Assembly: GCA_039818345.1 (NCBI GenBank) | Contig: JBCBUC010000018.1 | Coordinates: 1 to 64,000, forward strand | Reading direction: 5' to 3' | DNA from: Parvularcula sp039818345 | GTDB lineage: Bacteria > Pseudomonadota > Alphaproteobacteria > Caulobacterales > Parvularculaceae | DNA: 64,000 bases | Shown here: positions 46,458-53,737 of the stretch, piece after piece | Layout: each line of letters starts with the position of its first letter | Position numbering within the stretch: position 1 is the first letter of the stretch | The notes under the pieces: generated by a model | Database searches by the model: none | Told to the model about the DNA's origin: nothing | The model's input: the letters and a program-made list of their open reading frames with translations, nothing else | Made by a program: the position numbers and the translations under genes

Positions 46458-47957
46458 TTATTGCATTGTCGGGATGACGAAGGCTTGGTCGCCAATGTCG
46501 CCCTCTGGCCAACGTTGGGTCACCGTCTTCACCTTGGTCCAAAAACGTGTACCCTCGGTTCCATATTGGTTGATGTCGCCAAAGGCCGACCGCTTCCACC
46601 CGCCAAAGCTATGGTAAGCCACGGGAACAGGGATGGGAACGTTGACGCCAACCATGCCGACATTGACGCTCGCCGCAAAGTCTCGTGCCGCCCGACCGTT
46701 CCGGGTAAAGACTGCAACGCCATTTCCATACTGATGGTTTGATGGCAAGGCTGCTGCTTCTTCAAGGCTTTCGGCCCGGACCACTTGAAGAACTGGACCA
46801 AAGATTTCCTCTTTATACGTTTTCATCTCCGCCGTCACATTGTCAAAAAGCGAAGGCCCGATGAAATAGCCGCCCTCATAGCCTTGAAGCTCAAAGCCGC
46901 GCCCATCGATCAAGAGATCGGCACCATCATCCTCCACACCCATCCGGATGTAGTCCTCGACCTTCGCCCTGTGCGCCGCTGAGATCACAGGGCCGTAATG
47001 CGCATCGGCATCAGTAGAGATACCCACCCGGAGTTTTTTTGCTTCGTCGGCAACGCGCTCAATAAACTCGTCGGCTGTGTTTTTGCCCACAGGCACCACG
47101 ACCGGTAAAGCCATGCAACGCTCCCCCGCTGATCCGTAGGCTGCGCCCACAATATCTTTGACAGCCTGCTCCATATTGGCGTCCGGCAGAATGATACCGT
47201 GGTTCTTAGCACCGCCCATCGCCTGAACGCGCTTACCGTTGGATGCCCCGCGGGCGTAGATATACTGCGCAATATCAGACGATCCGACAAAACTGACGGC
47301 CCTCACCGAAGGGTGATCCAACAATGCGTCCACCGCCACCTTATCGCCATTCACAACATTCAGCACACCCTCCGGCGCACCAGCCTCCATCATCAACTCG
47401 GCAAGACGAATAGGTACGGAGGGGTCCTTCTCTGACGGCTTTAACACGAATGTGTTACCCGCAGAGATGGCCATCGCGAACATCCACATCGGGATCATCG
47501 CTGGGAAGTTAAAAGGAGTGATACCGGCGCAAACACCAAGGGGTTGGCGCATTGAATAGACATCGATGCCGGGCCCCGCAGTGCCCGTGTACTCACCTTT
47601 TTGGACCTGCGGCATCCCGCAAGCATACTCAACGACTTCGAGCCCTCGTTGAATGTCGCCTTTTGAGTCTGCGATGACTTTTCCGTGCTCGGAGGACAGC
47701 ATCTCAGCAAGCTCATTCATGTTTGCCTCAAGCAGCCGCTTGAATTCAAACATCACCCGCGCCCGGCGCTGCGGGTTCACCAAGGACCAAGTTGGGAAAG
47801 CCGCTTCAGCGTTCTGGACGGCCGCATCCACCTCCGCCTCAGAGGCCAGCGCTACCTTGGCCTGAACCTCGCCGGTGTTGGGGTTGAAAACATCGCTTAG
47901 CCGGCCCGATGCGCCTTCCACGTGCTTGCCGCCAATGAAATGATGAATGTCACGCAT
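46458..47957 (-). CDS. mmsA: CoA-acylating methylmalonate-semialdehyde dehydrogenase
   Basis: The protein is about 499 residues from the second ATG (47957), which has GGGAG nine bases upstream; the first ATG is at 47972. It has the MmsA-type start RDIHHFIGGKHVEG, GITPFNFPAMIPMWMFAMAI, the catalytic cysteine in SAGERCMALPVVVPVG, and KEEIFGPVLQVVRAESLEEA. It converts methylmalonate semialdehyde to propionyl-CoA. It is separated from the downstream valine genes by 209 bp with inverted repeats, and is divergent from gcdH. Confidence 0.95.
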   Translation of the reverse strand: MRDIHHFIGGKHVEGASGRLSDVFNPNTGEVQAKVALASEAEVDAAVQNAEAAFPTWSLVNPQRRARVMFEFKRLLEANMNELAEMLSSEHGKVIADSKGDIQRGLEVVEYACGMPQVQKGEYTGTAGPGIDVYSMRQPLGVCAGITPFNFPAMIPMWMFAMAISAGNTFVLKPSEKDPSVPIRLAELMMEAGAPEGVLNVVNGDKVAVDALLDHPSVRAVSFVGSSDIAQYIYARGASNGKRVQAMGGAKNHGIILPDANMEQAVKDIVGAAYGSAGERCMALPVVVPVGKNTADEFIERVADEAKKLRVGISTDADAHYGPVISAAHRAKVEDYIRMGVEDDGADLLIDGRGFELQGYEGGYFIGPSLFDNVTAEMKTYKEEIFGPVLQVVRAESLEEAAALPSNHQYGNGVAVFTRNGRAARDFAASVNVGMVGVNVPIPVPVAYHSFGGWKRSAFGDINQYGTEGTRFWTKVKTVTQRWPEGDIGDQAFVIPTMQ

Positions 47958-48174
47958 CTGGACCACTCCCATGGTTGTTTTTCTGCGCTTGTACCAACAG
48001 CAAAGCCAGGGATAAACATCCGTATCTGCAGCTCATACCAGCGAAAATGCTGGCTCAATGCCTTGAATTGAGGTCAGCTACGGCTGGTGTCGGTCGTTGC
48101 CGATGGCACCGTTCGGAACATGCATCAGCCCAAGAGAAGTTCGGCAACCAACATCACGACGACGGAGGTAAACA

Positions 48175-49353
48175 ATGGGAACCCTACCCAGTTACGATTG
48201 GACCGACCCGCTCGGACTGCACGATGCTCTTTCTGACGATGAGCAAATGATCGTCGAGAATGCGCGGAACTATTGCCAAAATGAGCTCTTTCCGCGTGTC
48301 TTGGAGGACCATCGCCATGAGCAATTTGACCGCGCCATTTTCCGTGAAATGGGTGAGTTGGGCTTTCTTGGGTCAACAATTGACGGGTACGGATGTGCCG
48401 GTGTTAATTATGTCTCTTACGGATTAATCGCGCGCGAGGTTGAACGGGTTGATTCGGGATATCGCTCCGCAATGAGTGTCCAGTCGTCATTGGTGATGCA
48501 TCCGATCAACACCTATGGTTCCGAGGAGCAACGGAAAAAATACTTACCGAAACTCGCGACGGGCGAGTGGATTGGATGCTTTGGCCTTACCGAACCCGAT
48601 GCCGGTTCAGATCCAGCCGCGATGAAAACCCGGGCCCGTAGCACCGACGGCGGCTATCTTCTCAACGGTGCCAAAATGTGGATCACCAATTCTCCGCTCG
48701 CCGATGTATTTGTCGTCTGGGCCAAGACCGATGACGGCATCATCCGCGGATTTATTCTCGAGCGAGGCATGGATGGTCTGTCCACCCCTAAAATTGAAGG
48801 CAAGTTCTCGCTCCGAGCATCGGTCACGGGTGAGATCGTTATGGAGGATGTTTTCGTCCCTGAACAGAACTTGCTTCCACATGTTGAGGGCTTGAAAGGA
48901 CCTTTCGGGTGCCTCAACTCTGCCCGGTACGGTATCGCCTGGGGCGCCCTTGGTGCCGCCGAATTCTGTTGGCACGCAGCACGGCAATACACGCTCGATC
49001 GGACACAGTTTAATCGCCCCCTAGCAGCGACCCAGCTTGTCCAACGGAAGCTGGCTGATATGCAAACAGAGATCACGATCGGCCTCCATGCCTGTCTGCA
49101 AGCTGGTCGCCAACGTGACGCGGGCAAGCTCCATCCGACGGCGATTTCTCTCATTAAACGGAACAGTTGCGGCAAAGCGCTCGATATCGCGCGCACAGCC
49201 CGCGATATGCATGGCGGCAATGGTGTGTCAGACGAATACCATGTCATTCGTCACGTGATGAACTTAGAAGCCGTCAACACCTACGAAGGGACCCATGACG
49301 TTCATGCCTTGATCCTGGGGCGCGGCCAAACGGGGCTGCAAGCCTTCTCGTAA
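48175..49353 (+). CDS. gcdH: Glutaryl-CoA dehydrogenase
   Basis: The 392-residue acyl-CoA dehydrogenase family member has features specific to GcdH: YDWTDPLGLHDALSDDEQM at the N-terminus, GVNYVSYGLIAREVERVDSG, YRSAMSVQSSLVMHPI and FGCLNSARYGIAWGALGAAE with the decarboxylation-linked tail NTYEGTHDVHALILGR. It forms crotonyl-CoA and CO2 in lysine/tryptophan breakdown. It is the last clearly chromosomal protein-coding gene before the prophage. Confidence 0.94.
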   Translation: MGTLPSYDWTDPLGLHDALSDDEQMIVENARNYCQNELFPRVLEDHRHEQFDRAIFREMGELGFLGSTIDGYGCAGVNYVSYGLIAREVERVDSGYRSAMSVQSSLVMHPINTYGSEEQRKKYLPKLATGEWIGCFGLTEPDAGSDPAAMKTRARSTDGGYLLNGAKMWITNSPLADVFVVWAKTDDGIIRGFILERGMDGLSTPKIEGKFSLRASVTGEIVMEDVFVPEQNLLPHVEGLKGPFGCLNSARYGIAWGALGAAEFCWHAARQYTLDRTQFNRPLAATQLVQRKLADMQTEITIGLHACLQAGRQRDAGKLHPTAISLIKRNSCGKALDIARTARDMHGGNGVSDEYHVIRHVMNLEAVNTYEGTHDVHALILGRGQTGLQAFS

Positions 49354-49536
49354 GTGGATGGCAACGCAAGGGCCGCACCCGGTTTGCGAGCGCTACGCTT
49401 CTTCTCTGGTCACGCCGAGACCGATCAAAGGGCATTGACCGCTCAGGCTTTAGCGGCGTCAGGCATCCGTCTTCGACAACAGCTGCGTCGACAGACTATA
49501 ACTCAACTATCTGTTTTTATTGAATTTAAGAAAAGA

Positions 49537-49611
<75 letters not shown>

Positions 49612-49706
49612 AAACCTGGATCGTTTCGTTATGGCAACGGTACCAAATACGGTACTGTGGAAGAAGCGAGCTAGCTTTCTCGGCCCTCACGGTCAACCTA
49701 GTACCC

Positions 49707-49958
49707 ATGCAAAAAGAGAGCGCGCTGGCCAACCTCTTCGCTCACGAGTATGGATTAACAATTTATTGTGAGCACACTGACTGTGGCCACAAAGCCAGGC
49801 TATCGCGTGACGAGGTTCAGTTGCGTTTCGCGGCATTCAGCGATTGGCCGCCGGGTCAGTTTTTGAAGAGCCTGAGGTGCTCTAAATGCGGGCGAAGATC
49901 ACCGGGAGACGGCGCTCAGATTCATAGGAGCTCACCGAGTGGGATGGGTCCTTACTGA
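49707..49958 (+). CDS. Small zinc-ribbon-like hypothetical protein
   Basis: The 83-residue protein has two cysteine pairs, IYCEHTDCGHKARL near residue 20 and LRCSKCGRR near residue 58, in a layout common among small alphaproteobacterial zinc-ribbon proteins (YGL-x-C-x-x-C ... RCSxCGxR). Function is unknown. No good Shine-Dalgarno precedes ATG 49707 and the frame is open upstream. It may be host or prophage; its 3' end overlaps the first leftward phage gene by seven bases. Confidence 0.6.
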   Translation: MQKESALANLFAHEYGLTIYCEHTDCGHKARLSRDEVQLRFAAFSDWPPGQFLKSLRCSKCGRRSPGDGAQIHRSSPSGMGPY

Positions 49959-50149
49959 GGTTGCAAAGCCCGCCGCCTACCTGGACAGCGGTAGTCAGTA
50001 CCTGACCTCACGCAATAACAAGCATCAAACTGCTGGATGCGCTGTCGTTTTTGTTCGCGCTGGTTAGCGGCCATCTCTTCAATAACGTTAATCAGCTCTT
50101 CGCGCGTCATCTTTGCGACTGGCTGCCCTCGGTATAGGCTTGCGGTCAC
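49952..50149 (-). CDS. Hypothetical phage protein
   Basis: The 65-residue protein starts at GTG 50149, whose GTGA overlaps the stop of the tiny upstream frame. The middle (MTREELINVIEEMAANQREQ) is predicted helical; three cysteines (CYC, C) lie near the basic C-terminus. It is not recognised. It is the last gene of the leftward small-gene array. Confidence 0.55.
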   Translation of the reverse strand: MTASLYRGQPVAKMTREELINVIEEMAANQREQKRQRIQQFDACYCVRSGTDYRCPGRRRALQPQ

Positions 50150-50196
50150 GGGCGTCCCCTCGTTACGTTTCCACCGAAGTGTTCAATCTGGGTCAC
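50146..50196 (-). CDS. Possible 16-codon minigene
   Basis: A 16-residue frame starts at GTG 50196, preceded by AAGGAACGATC, overlaps the stop of the upstream gene by GTGA and ends in GTGA overlapping the next start. The spacing on both sides is exactly that of its larger neighbours, which is the only evidence. It may instead be a translational relay. Confidence 0.3.
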   Translation of the reverse strand: MTQIEHFGGNVTRGRP

Positions 50197-50417
50197 GATC
50201 GTTCCTTGTGTGGCGACATCTCAACATTAGCACGGAGCACGAGCGATCTTTCGTTCGGACCCGCATCAAGCGCCCAGGTTACTCGCTCTACAAACCACGT
50301 CTCTTTCTCAATACTGACATATTCACCCTGGCGCGGCACAGAGATCGCATCACGCGTGCGCGCAAGCAGCTCGCCTGTTTCAACATCATAGAACTTAATC
50401 ACCGACCATTCAGACAT
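50193..50417 (-). CDS. Hypothetical phage protein
   Basis: The protein is 74 residues from ATG 50417 (an in-frame TTG at 50429 is possible). MSEWSVIKFYDVETGELLAR and WFVERVTWALDAG suggest a small beta-rich fold. It ends KERS and stop, with its last codons doubling as the Shine-Dalgarno of the next frame. It is not recognised. Confidence 0.55.
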   Translation of the reverse strand: MSEWSVIKFYDVETGELLARTRDAISVPRQGEYVSIEKETWFVERVTWALDAGPNERSLVLRANVEMSPHKERS

Positions 50418-50442
50418 CAGAGCGTTCAATCAGTGCCAGAGG

Positions 50443-50694
50443 TTAAATGATCGATGTAAGCGACTGTGGCGGGGGCGTTCCCTCGACGGCGTCAAGAAGC
50501 TCCCTGAGCGCCGCGGAAGCTTTGTCGAAAAGCTCGGGGTGTTCATCTCGAACAACAAAACCCAGTTGCGCAAATTGCTCTGGTTTGAAACCTAGATTGT
50601 CGCCGTCCACAGCAGCAAAGGCGATGACGCTAAACGCGTCTCTACCGCCCACCGTGTTGCGGTGGCGGTGGCGGAGATCAACTTCTGCTAGCAT
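50443..50694 (-). CDS. Hypothetical phage protein
   Basis: The 83-residue protein has an N-terminal basic stretch (DLRHRHRNTVGGRDAF) and an acidic helical C-terminal half (FDKASAALRELLDAVEG). It is not recognised. It lies between two leftward small genes in the same array, with a 68-bp gap upstream. Confidence 0.5.
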   Translation of the reverse strand: MLAEVDLRHRHRNTVGGRDAFSVIAFAAVDGDNLGFKPEQFAQLGFVVRDEHPELFDKASAALRELLDAVEGTPPPQSLTSII

Positions 50695-50762
50695 TTAAAC
50701 CAACTCCCTATCTCAAACTGGCCTTATAGCAGACCGGCGACCGTCGGTCCTCAGCCTTATCA

Positions 50763-51032
50763 TCAAGACGGTTCCCCCACTTCGGTTTCCGTGTGCAGGA
50801 CCTCGCGACCGATGATGCACTCTTTTGGGATGGTCATCACACCAGTCACCTGATGCTCCCCGTCGCTCTCTACGCCGATGTGCGGAGCAACCTGAACATC
50901 ACTCTTTGTCTCTCGGCAGACCCAGCCAACACTGATCATCGAACATGGCCCGTTGTCCTCCAAATCGTCCACCAAACACCACCGTGATGTCGTGCCTCGG
51001 CTGTCGACCCAACGGACCAGTTCCAGGTTCAT
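50763..51032 (-). CDS. Hypothetical phage protein
   Basis: The 89-residue protein starts at ATG 51032 with GAAGGAACGATC directly upstream; the ATG overlaps the preceding stop as ATGA. It begins MNLELVRWVDSRGTTSRWCL and continues VSVGWV-like and MTIPKECIIGREVL segments, suggesting beta strands. Family not recognised; small proteins of this shape occur in phage early regions. Confidence 0.6.
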   Translation of the reverse strand: MNLELVRWVDSRGTTSRWCLVDDLEDNGPCSMISVGWVCRETKSDVQVAPHIGVESDGEHQVTGVMTIPKECIIGREVLHTETEVGEPS

Positions 51033-51181
51033 GATCGTTCCTTCGTTTCTAACCACTCAACCGCGCGGCTAAGCGGGGTTCGCACCGCAACAGTCCACCA
51101 GAATATTCCACCCAACAGTGCGCGCTGAACATGCCAGGACCCATGTCGAGATTGCTGTAGGCGATAGCGGGGCTCGATCAT
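51029..51181 (-). CDS. Small hypothetical phage protein, possible membrane segment
   Basis: The 50-residue protein starts at ATG 51181 inside the upstream stop (ATGA) and ends KERS and stop at 51029 inside the next start. The middle (ALLGGIFWWTVAV) could span or insert in a membrane; both flanks are basic. It is unrecognised. Support comes from the exact overlaps on both sides. Confidence 0.5.
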   Translation of the reverse strand: MIEPRYRLQQSRHGSWHVQRALLGGIFWWTVAVRTPLSRAVEWLETKERS

Positions 51182-51351
51182 TCTTTCGCCTCGTTATCTA
51201 TCACGAGCCGCAGATGGTCGCCGTTGCGACGGGCATTCACTCGCTCAAGGTGACGATAAATTTTCTCAGAGATTTCTCTGCTGCTGCCATCGCGGAAGTA
51301 TACAAGGTAGCGAGGCGACAAATCTGTGCCGGGATCTATTCCAATCATCAT
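51178..51351 (-). CDS. Small hypothetical phage protein
   Basis: The 57-residue protein starts at ATG 51351 (a second ATG follows directly), preceded by AAGGAAGCGCGATC. It begins MMIGIDPGTDLSPRYLVYF and is rich in charged residues (YRHLERVNARRNGDHL). Start GIDPGTD recalls RNase-H-like nuclease openings, but the protein is far too short for that fold, so no function is proposed. It overlaps the next gene by four bases. Confidence 0.5.
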   Translation of the reverse strand: MMIGIDPGTDLSPRYLVYFRDGSSREISEKIYRHLERVNARRNGDHLRLVIDNEAKE

Positions 51352-51374
51352 GATCGCGCTTCCTTTTTTGAAAC

Positions 51375-51448
51375 TGGCACCAGTGCGAGGAATCGAACCC
51401 CGATCTTCGGTTTTGGAGACCGCCGCATTACCACTATGCTACACTGAT
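51375..51448 (-). tRNA. Phage tRNA-Trp (CCA)
   Basis: A 74-nt cloverleaf is present with encoded CCA: acceptor ATCAGTG/CACTGGT (one T-G pair), D arm GCATAGTGGTAATGC, anticodon stem GCGGT/ACCGA (the outermost G-A is mismatched) around loop CTCCAAA, anticodon CCA, and T arm CGGGG-TTCGATT-CCTCG. It lies inside the phage small-gene array, so it is phage-encoded. Confidence 0.85.
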
Positions 51449-51477
51449 TAATTCTCACGAAGACGGTTCCTCAAAAT

Positions 51478-51563
51478 TGGAGCGAGTGGCAGGGATCGAA
51501 CCTGCGTCCTCCGAGAGCCTGTGCACAGACAGAAACGGCGCTCCGCCATTGAGCTTCACTCGC
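51478..51563 (-). tRNA. Phage tRNA-like gene with non-standard anticodon region
   Basis: The 86-nt tRNA shape has a perfect 7-bp acceptor GCGAGTG/CACTCGC, D stem GCTC/GAGC, T arm GCAGG-TTCGATC-CCTGC and encoded CCA. The 34 bases between D and T arms do not form a standard 5-bp stem with 7-base loop. The best fold is TCTGT/ACAGG with a six-base loop CTGTGC, leaving a variable region with a CTC/GAG mini-stem. The amino acid cannot be assigned. Confidence 0.6.
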
Positions 51564-51565
51564 AT

Positions 51566-51796
51566 TTATTGTTCCCCTTTTTCCGCAGCAATAAGCTGCT
51601 CAAGCATCCAGTCTGCCCAGCGACTATGTTTCTCCGTGTTCCAAACGAACGCAGCGATAACATCCTTGGCCTCATCAGGCACGTCATCGCGAGCCATGAC
51701 AGCCCGAACGGAGTTCACGTTCGTTGCTGCATCCCTACCCAGCTCCTTGGGTGTATATTTGCCTTCAGGGAATATCGAGAGAAAATAACCGGTCAC
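51566..51796 (-). CDS. Hypothetical phage protein
   Basis: The 76-residue protein starts at GTG 51796, overlapping the upstream stop as GTGA, with GGGGAACG as Shine-Dalgarno. It begins VTGYFLSIFPEGKYTPKELG and is otherwise helical (DEAKDVIAAFVWNTEKHSRW, MLEQLIAAEKGEQ). Not recognised. It ends three bases before the tRNA-like gene on the same transcript. Confidence 0.6.
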   Translation of the reverse strand: MTGYFLSIFPEGKYTPKELGRDAATNVNSVRAVMARDDVPDEAKDVIAAFVWNTEKHSRWADWMLEQLIAAEKGEQ

Positions 51797-51918
51797 GGAC
51801 GTTCCCCTTTTTTCGGTTCTGTGATCATATTGACCAGATCCACAACAATCAGGACAGGGACGCTCCCGAGGCTGGCACAAACCAAAATCTGAAAACAGAT
51901 TAAACCCAGATCAGCCAT
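51793..51918 (-). CDS. Small phage membrane protein
   Basis: The 41-residue protein starts at ATG 51918 with AAGGAACGATC two bases before it. One hydrophobic span covers about residues 5-31 (GLICFQILVCASLGSVPVLI then VVDLVN), followed by a charged tail TEPKKGERP. It ends inside the next start (GTGA). Function unknown. Confidence 0.5.
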   Translation of the reverse strand: MADLGLICFQILVCASLGSVPVLIVVDLVNMITEPKKGERP

Positions 51919-51930
51919 CTGATCGTTCCT

Positions 51931-52524
51931 TCATTTCTTGGCCCCAAGGCCCCATTCAGCAGCACGCCGAATAATGGTCGCCTTGGAGCATCCAAACACC
52001 AACGCCATGTCGTCCTGGCTATCGGCCTCACTGTTCCACATACGCTCAAACTTCAGACGTTTTGGGTCTGTCTTTTTGAGCCCCTTCGGCAACCCCTTAA
52101 CCTGAGGGCGCCCGCCAGAATTCTTGCGCTTTGATTGCCGGGCCCTCTGGATCTGTGCCTGATTGGCGTCGCCAGTGAAAGCCTCAGCAAGCCGCGCGTG
52201 GTCTTCAGTGGCGGTAAATTCCCTATCGAGATCAACCACGAACAGCCCCCCACCCGCCTGGGTGATGGTCGCGGCAACCCGGAACAGATCCCCTGCGTTT
52301 CGGGCAATGATCCGTGGCGAGACGACACAGAGCTGATCGCCATCCCGAAGGAACTCGATTGCAGTCGTTCGCCACGGGCGCCGGTCCTGCTTGGGCTTCG
52401 GTTTCGATACCGGAACCCCTTCCGAAACGATCCTGTCGGCAGGCACGCCCGCAGCGATCAGCGTTTCGCGCTGATCCGCCTCTGAGGGCGCCCCTTTGAT
52501 CGAAGCCGTATATCCGTACCGCAA
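51931..52524 (-). CDS. Serine-recombinase-like protein with degenerate catalytic site
   Basis: The 197-residue protein starts at TTG 52524 and resembles resolvases: MRYGYTASIKGAPSEADQRE with IAAGVPADRIVSEGV, then FLRDGDQLCVVSPRIIARNA, and a C-terminal helix-turn-helix (DDMALVFGCSKATIIRRAAE). In resolvases the first block reads YARVS with the nucleophilic serine; here it is YTASI, with the arginine lost and the serine displaced. Both arginines of the DRxxR-like block remain but its Asp does not. It may be a regulator rather than a recombinase. It is first in the leftward array, facing a palindrome. Confidence 0.65.
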   Translation of the reverse strand: MRYGYTASIKGAPSEADQRETLIAAGVPADRIVSEGVPVSKPKPKQDRRPWRTTAIEFLRDGDQLCVVSPRIIARNAGDLFRVAATITQAGGGLFVVDLDREFTATEDHARLAEAFTGDANQAQIQRARQSKRKNSGGRPQVKGLPKGLKKTDPKRLKFERMWNSEADSQDDMALVFGCSKATIIRRAAEWGLGAKK

Positions 52525-52530
52525 AAAACA

Positions 52531-52583
52531 CCTGTCAAAACTAGCACAGCAATTGACAATTGCAACACAGTTTTGATAACAGG
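52531..52583. promoter_or_regulatory. Imperfect 53-bp palindrome, probable operator or crossover site
   Basis: Three blocks are mirrored around A52556: GCAATTG/CAATTGC (52549-52555 and 52557-52563), CAAAACT/AGTTTTG (52536-52542 and 52569-52575) and CCTGT/ACAGG (52531-52535 and 52579-52583). It lies between the divergent recombinase-like gene and the rightward small genes. A rightward promoter candidate (TTGACA at 52553-52558, GATAAC at 52575-52580, 16-bp spacer) is embedded in it, so binding here would block transcription. Confidence 0.7.
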
Positions 52584-52654
52584 TTTTGCAACGTCGCGGA
52601 GGTTTTGACGAGAGTCAGGACGGGCCGCAAATTTGAAGGAACAAGGAGGCTGGG

Positions 52655-52969
52655 ATGTCGCCGGTGAAATCGCTCGAAGTTACTGTGCAGGGCTTCCCGC
52701 CGATGGTCTTCACCGGCGCTACCGCATCCAAAGCTTTCGTTGGCGCATGGCGGCAATATTGCCATGCCTATCAGTGTACCTTTGGCCACTTCATGACCAT
52801 TGCAAAGCGGCGAGCAGTTCCCAATGCGGCAGGGGTCGGGGAGCCAATTCGGGTCAACGGTCGGAAGGCTTGGACGATGGAGCCGCGTCAGCATTCCACA
52901 GCGTTTATCTATGACGGCGAAGACGACGTCATGGTTGCCCACCACACCGAAATTGAAAACGGACACTGA
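52655..52969 (+). CDS. Hypothetical phage protein
   Basis: The 104-residue protein starts at ATG 52655 after a strong AAGGAGG. It contains AWRQYCHAYQCTFGHFMTIA followed by RRAVP, a pattern seen in small phage-associated proteins of unknown function, and a C-terminal FIYDGEDDVMVAHHTE. It is first in a rightward run of five small genes with similar translation signals. Confidence 0.65.
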   Translation: MSPVKSLEVTVQGFPPMVFTGATASKAFVGAWRQYCHAYQCTFGHFMTIAKRRAVPNAAGVGEPIRVNGRKAWTMEPRQHSTAFIYDGEDDVMVAHHTEIENGH

Positions 52970-52980
52970 AGGAGGCACCG

Positions 52981-53235
52981 ATGCTGCATTATCTCGTGGA
53001 GTATGAGCCACTCGGCAGTGATCGTCTTCAGTCTCATGAAGAGAGGCGACCCAGCTACCGTTCGGCCTGCGACCGGGCCTGTAAACTAAGCTGTGACGAG
53101 GATATTCAGTACGCATGCGTGATTGCCTACGAGCTAGTGCCAGATGATTGTGGTCCCGGCACACTGGAAAATCGCGTCGGCTCTGTTGGATACTTTCATG
53201 GCGTTCGGGACATCCCTGAAGGCCGGATTAACTGA
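52981..53235 (+). CDS. Hypothetical phage protein
   Basis: The 84-residue protein starts at ATG 52981 with GAAGGAGG nearby, 11 bases after the previous stop. It has four cysteines (RSACDRACKLSCDED and VPDDCGPG) and begins MLHYLVEYEPLGSDRLQSHE. The cysteine spacing could bind a metal, but no known finger matches. Unrecognised. Confidence 0.6.
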   Translation: MLHYLVEYEPLGSDRLQSHEERRPSYRSACDRACKLSCDEDIQYACVIAYELVPDDCGPGTLENRVGSVGYFHGVRDIPEGRIN

Positions 53236-53245
53236 GGAGACTTCC

Positions 53246-53428
53246 ATGAGCCGAGTGCCTGGAGAGAACAGCGGCGAACCCTATCCGCTGCAGGACCGTG
53301 AGACGGGACGTATTGGGATTGCTCAGCAAACGAATGCAGAGACCCAGGAATTCGAGATCCTGTTTTGGGTGCCGGACAACATGGTGGCCGAGGCCGCTGC
53401 AAAGCTGATGGCCCGCAAGGGCGAGTGA
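53246..53428 (+). CDS. Hypothetical phage protein
   Basis: The 60-residue protein starts at ATG 53246, directly after GGAGACTTCC, which is repeated before the next gene. It reads MSRVPGENSGEPYPLQDRET then a beta-like FEILFWVPDNMV and helix AEAAAKLMARKGE. Unrecognised. Confidence 0.6.
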   Translation: MSRVPGENSGEPYPLQDRETGRIGIAQQTNAETQEFEILFWVPDNMVAEAAAKLMARKGE

Positions 53429-53439
53429 AGGAGACTTCC

Positions 53440-53727
53440 ATGACGACCACAAAGACTGCCGGTATGACTGCCGGTATGACACGTATTGGCGACGAGGCTT
53501 TCGGTCTCGGCTTTCAGCGCTGGTCCACCGAGGGCTCTCGTGAGCGGGTCAAATGGACTTTGCTGGTCGGAAGGTCAGCCTGCGACGGGAACGAGCCAAC
53601 CATCGAAGTGCCGCTGACCCATGCAGTGTTGCGGGACATGAAGAGTTTCATTCAGGATGCTGAGCAAGCACTAGCCACTGACGGCGGAAGAGCGCTGGCC
53701 GAGTGTCAGCCTGATATCAACGTTTAA
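53440..53727 (+). CDS. Hypothetical phage protein
   Basis: The 95-residue protein starts at ATG 53440 after GGAGACTTCC. The start contains a short repeat (TAGM-TAGM). The body (WTLLVGRSACDGNEPTIEVP, then LRDMKSFIQDAEQALATDGG) suggests a small alpha/beta protein. Unrecognised. Confidence 0.6.
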   Translation: MTTTKTAGMTAGMTRIGDEAFGLGFQRWSTEGSRERVKWTLLVGRSACDGNEPTIEVPLTHAVLRDMKSFIQDAEQALATDGGRALAECQPDINV

Positions 53728-53737
53728 GGAGCATTGC

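Noticed and set aside
52510..52538. Leftward promoter TTGACA with GGATAT at 17 bp
   Set aside because: Its -10 would lie inside the first codons of the recombinase-like gene, so the transcript would start downstream of the TTG. It was not scored unless the real start is further in.
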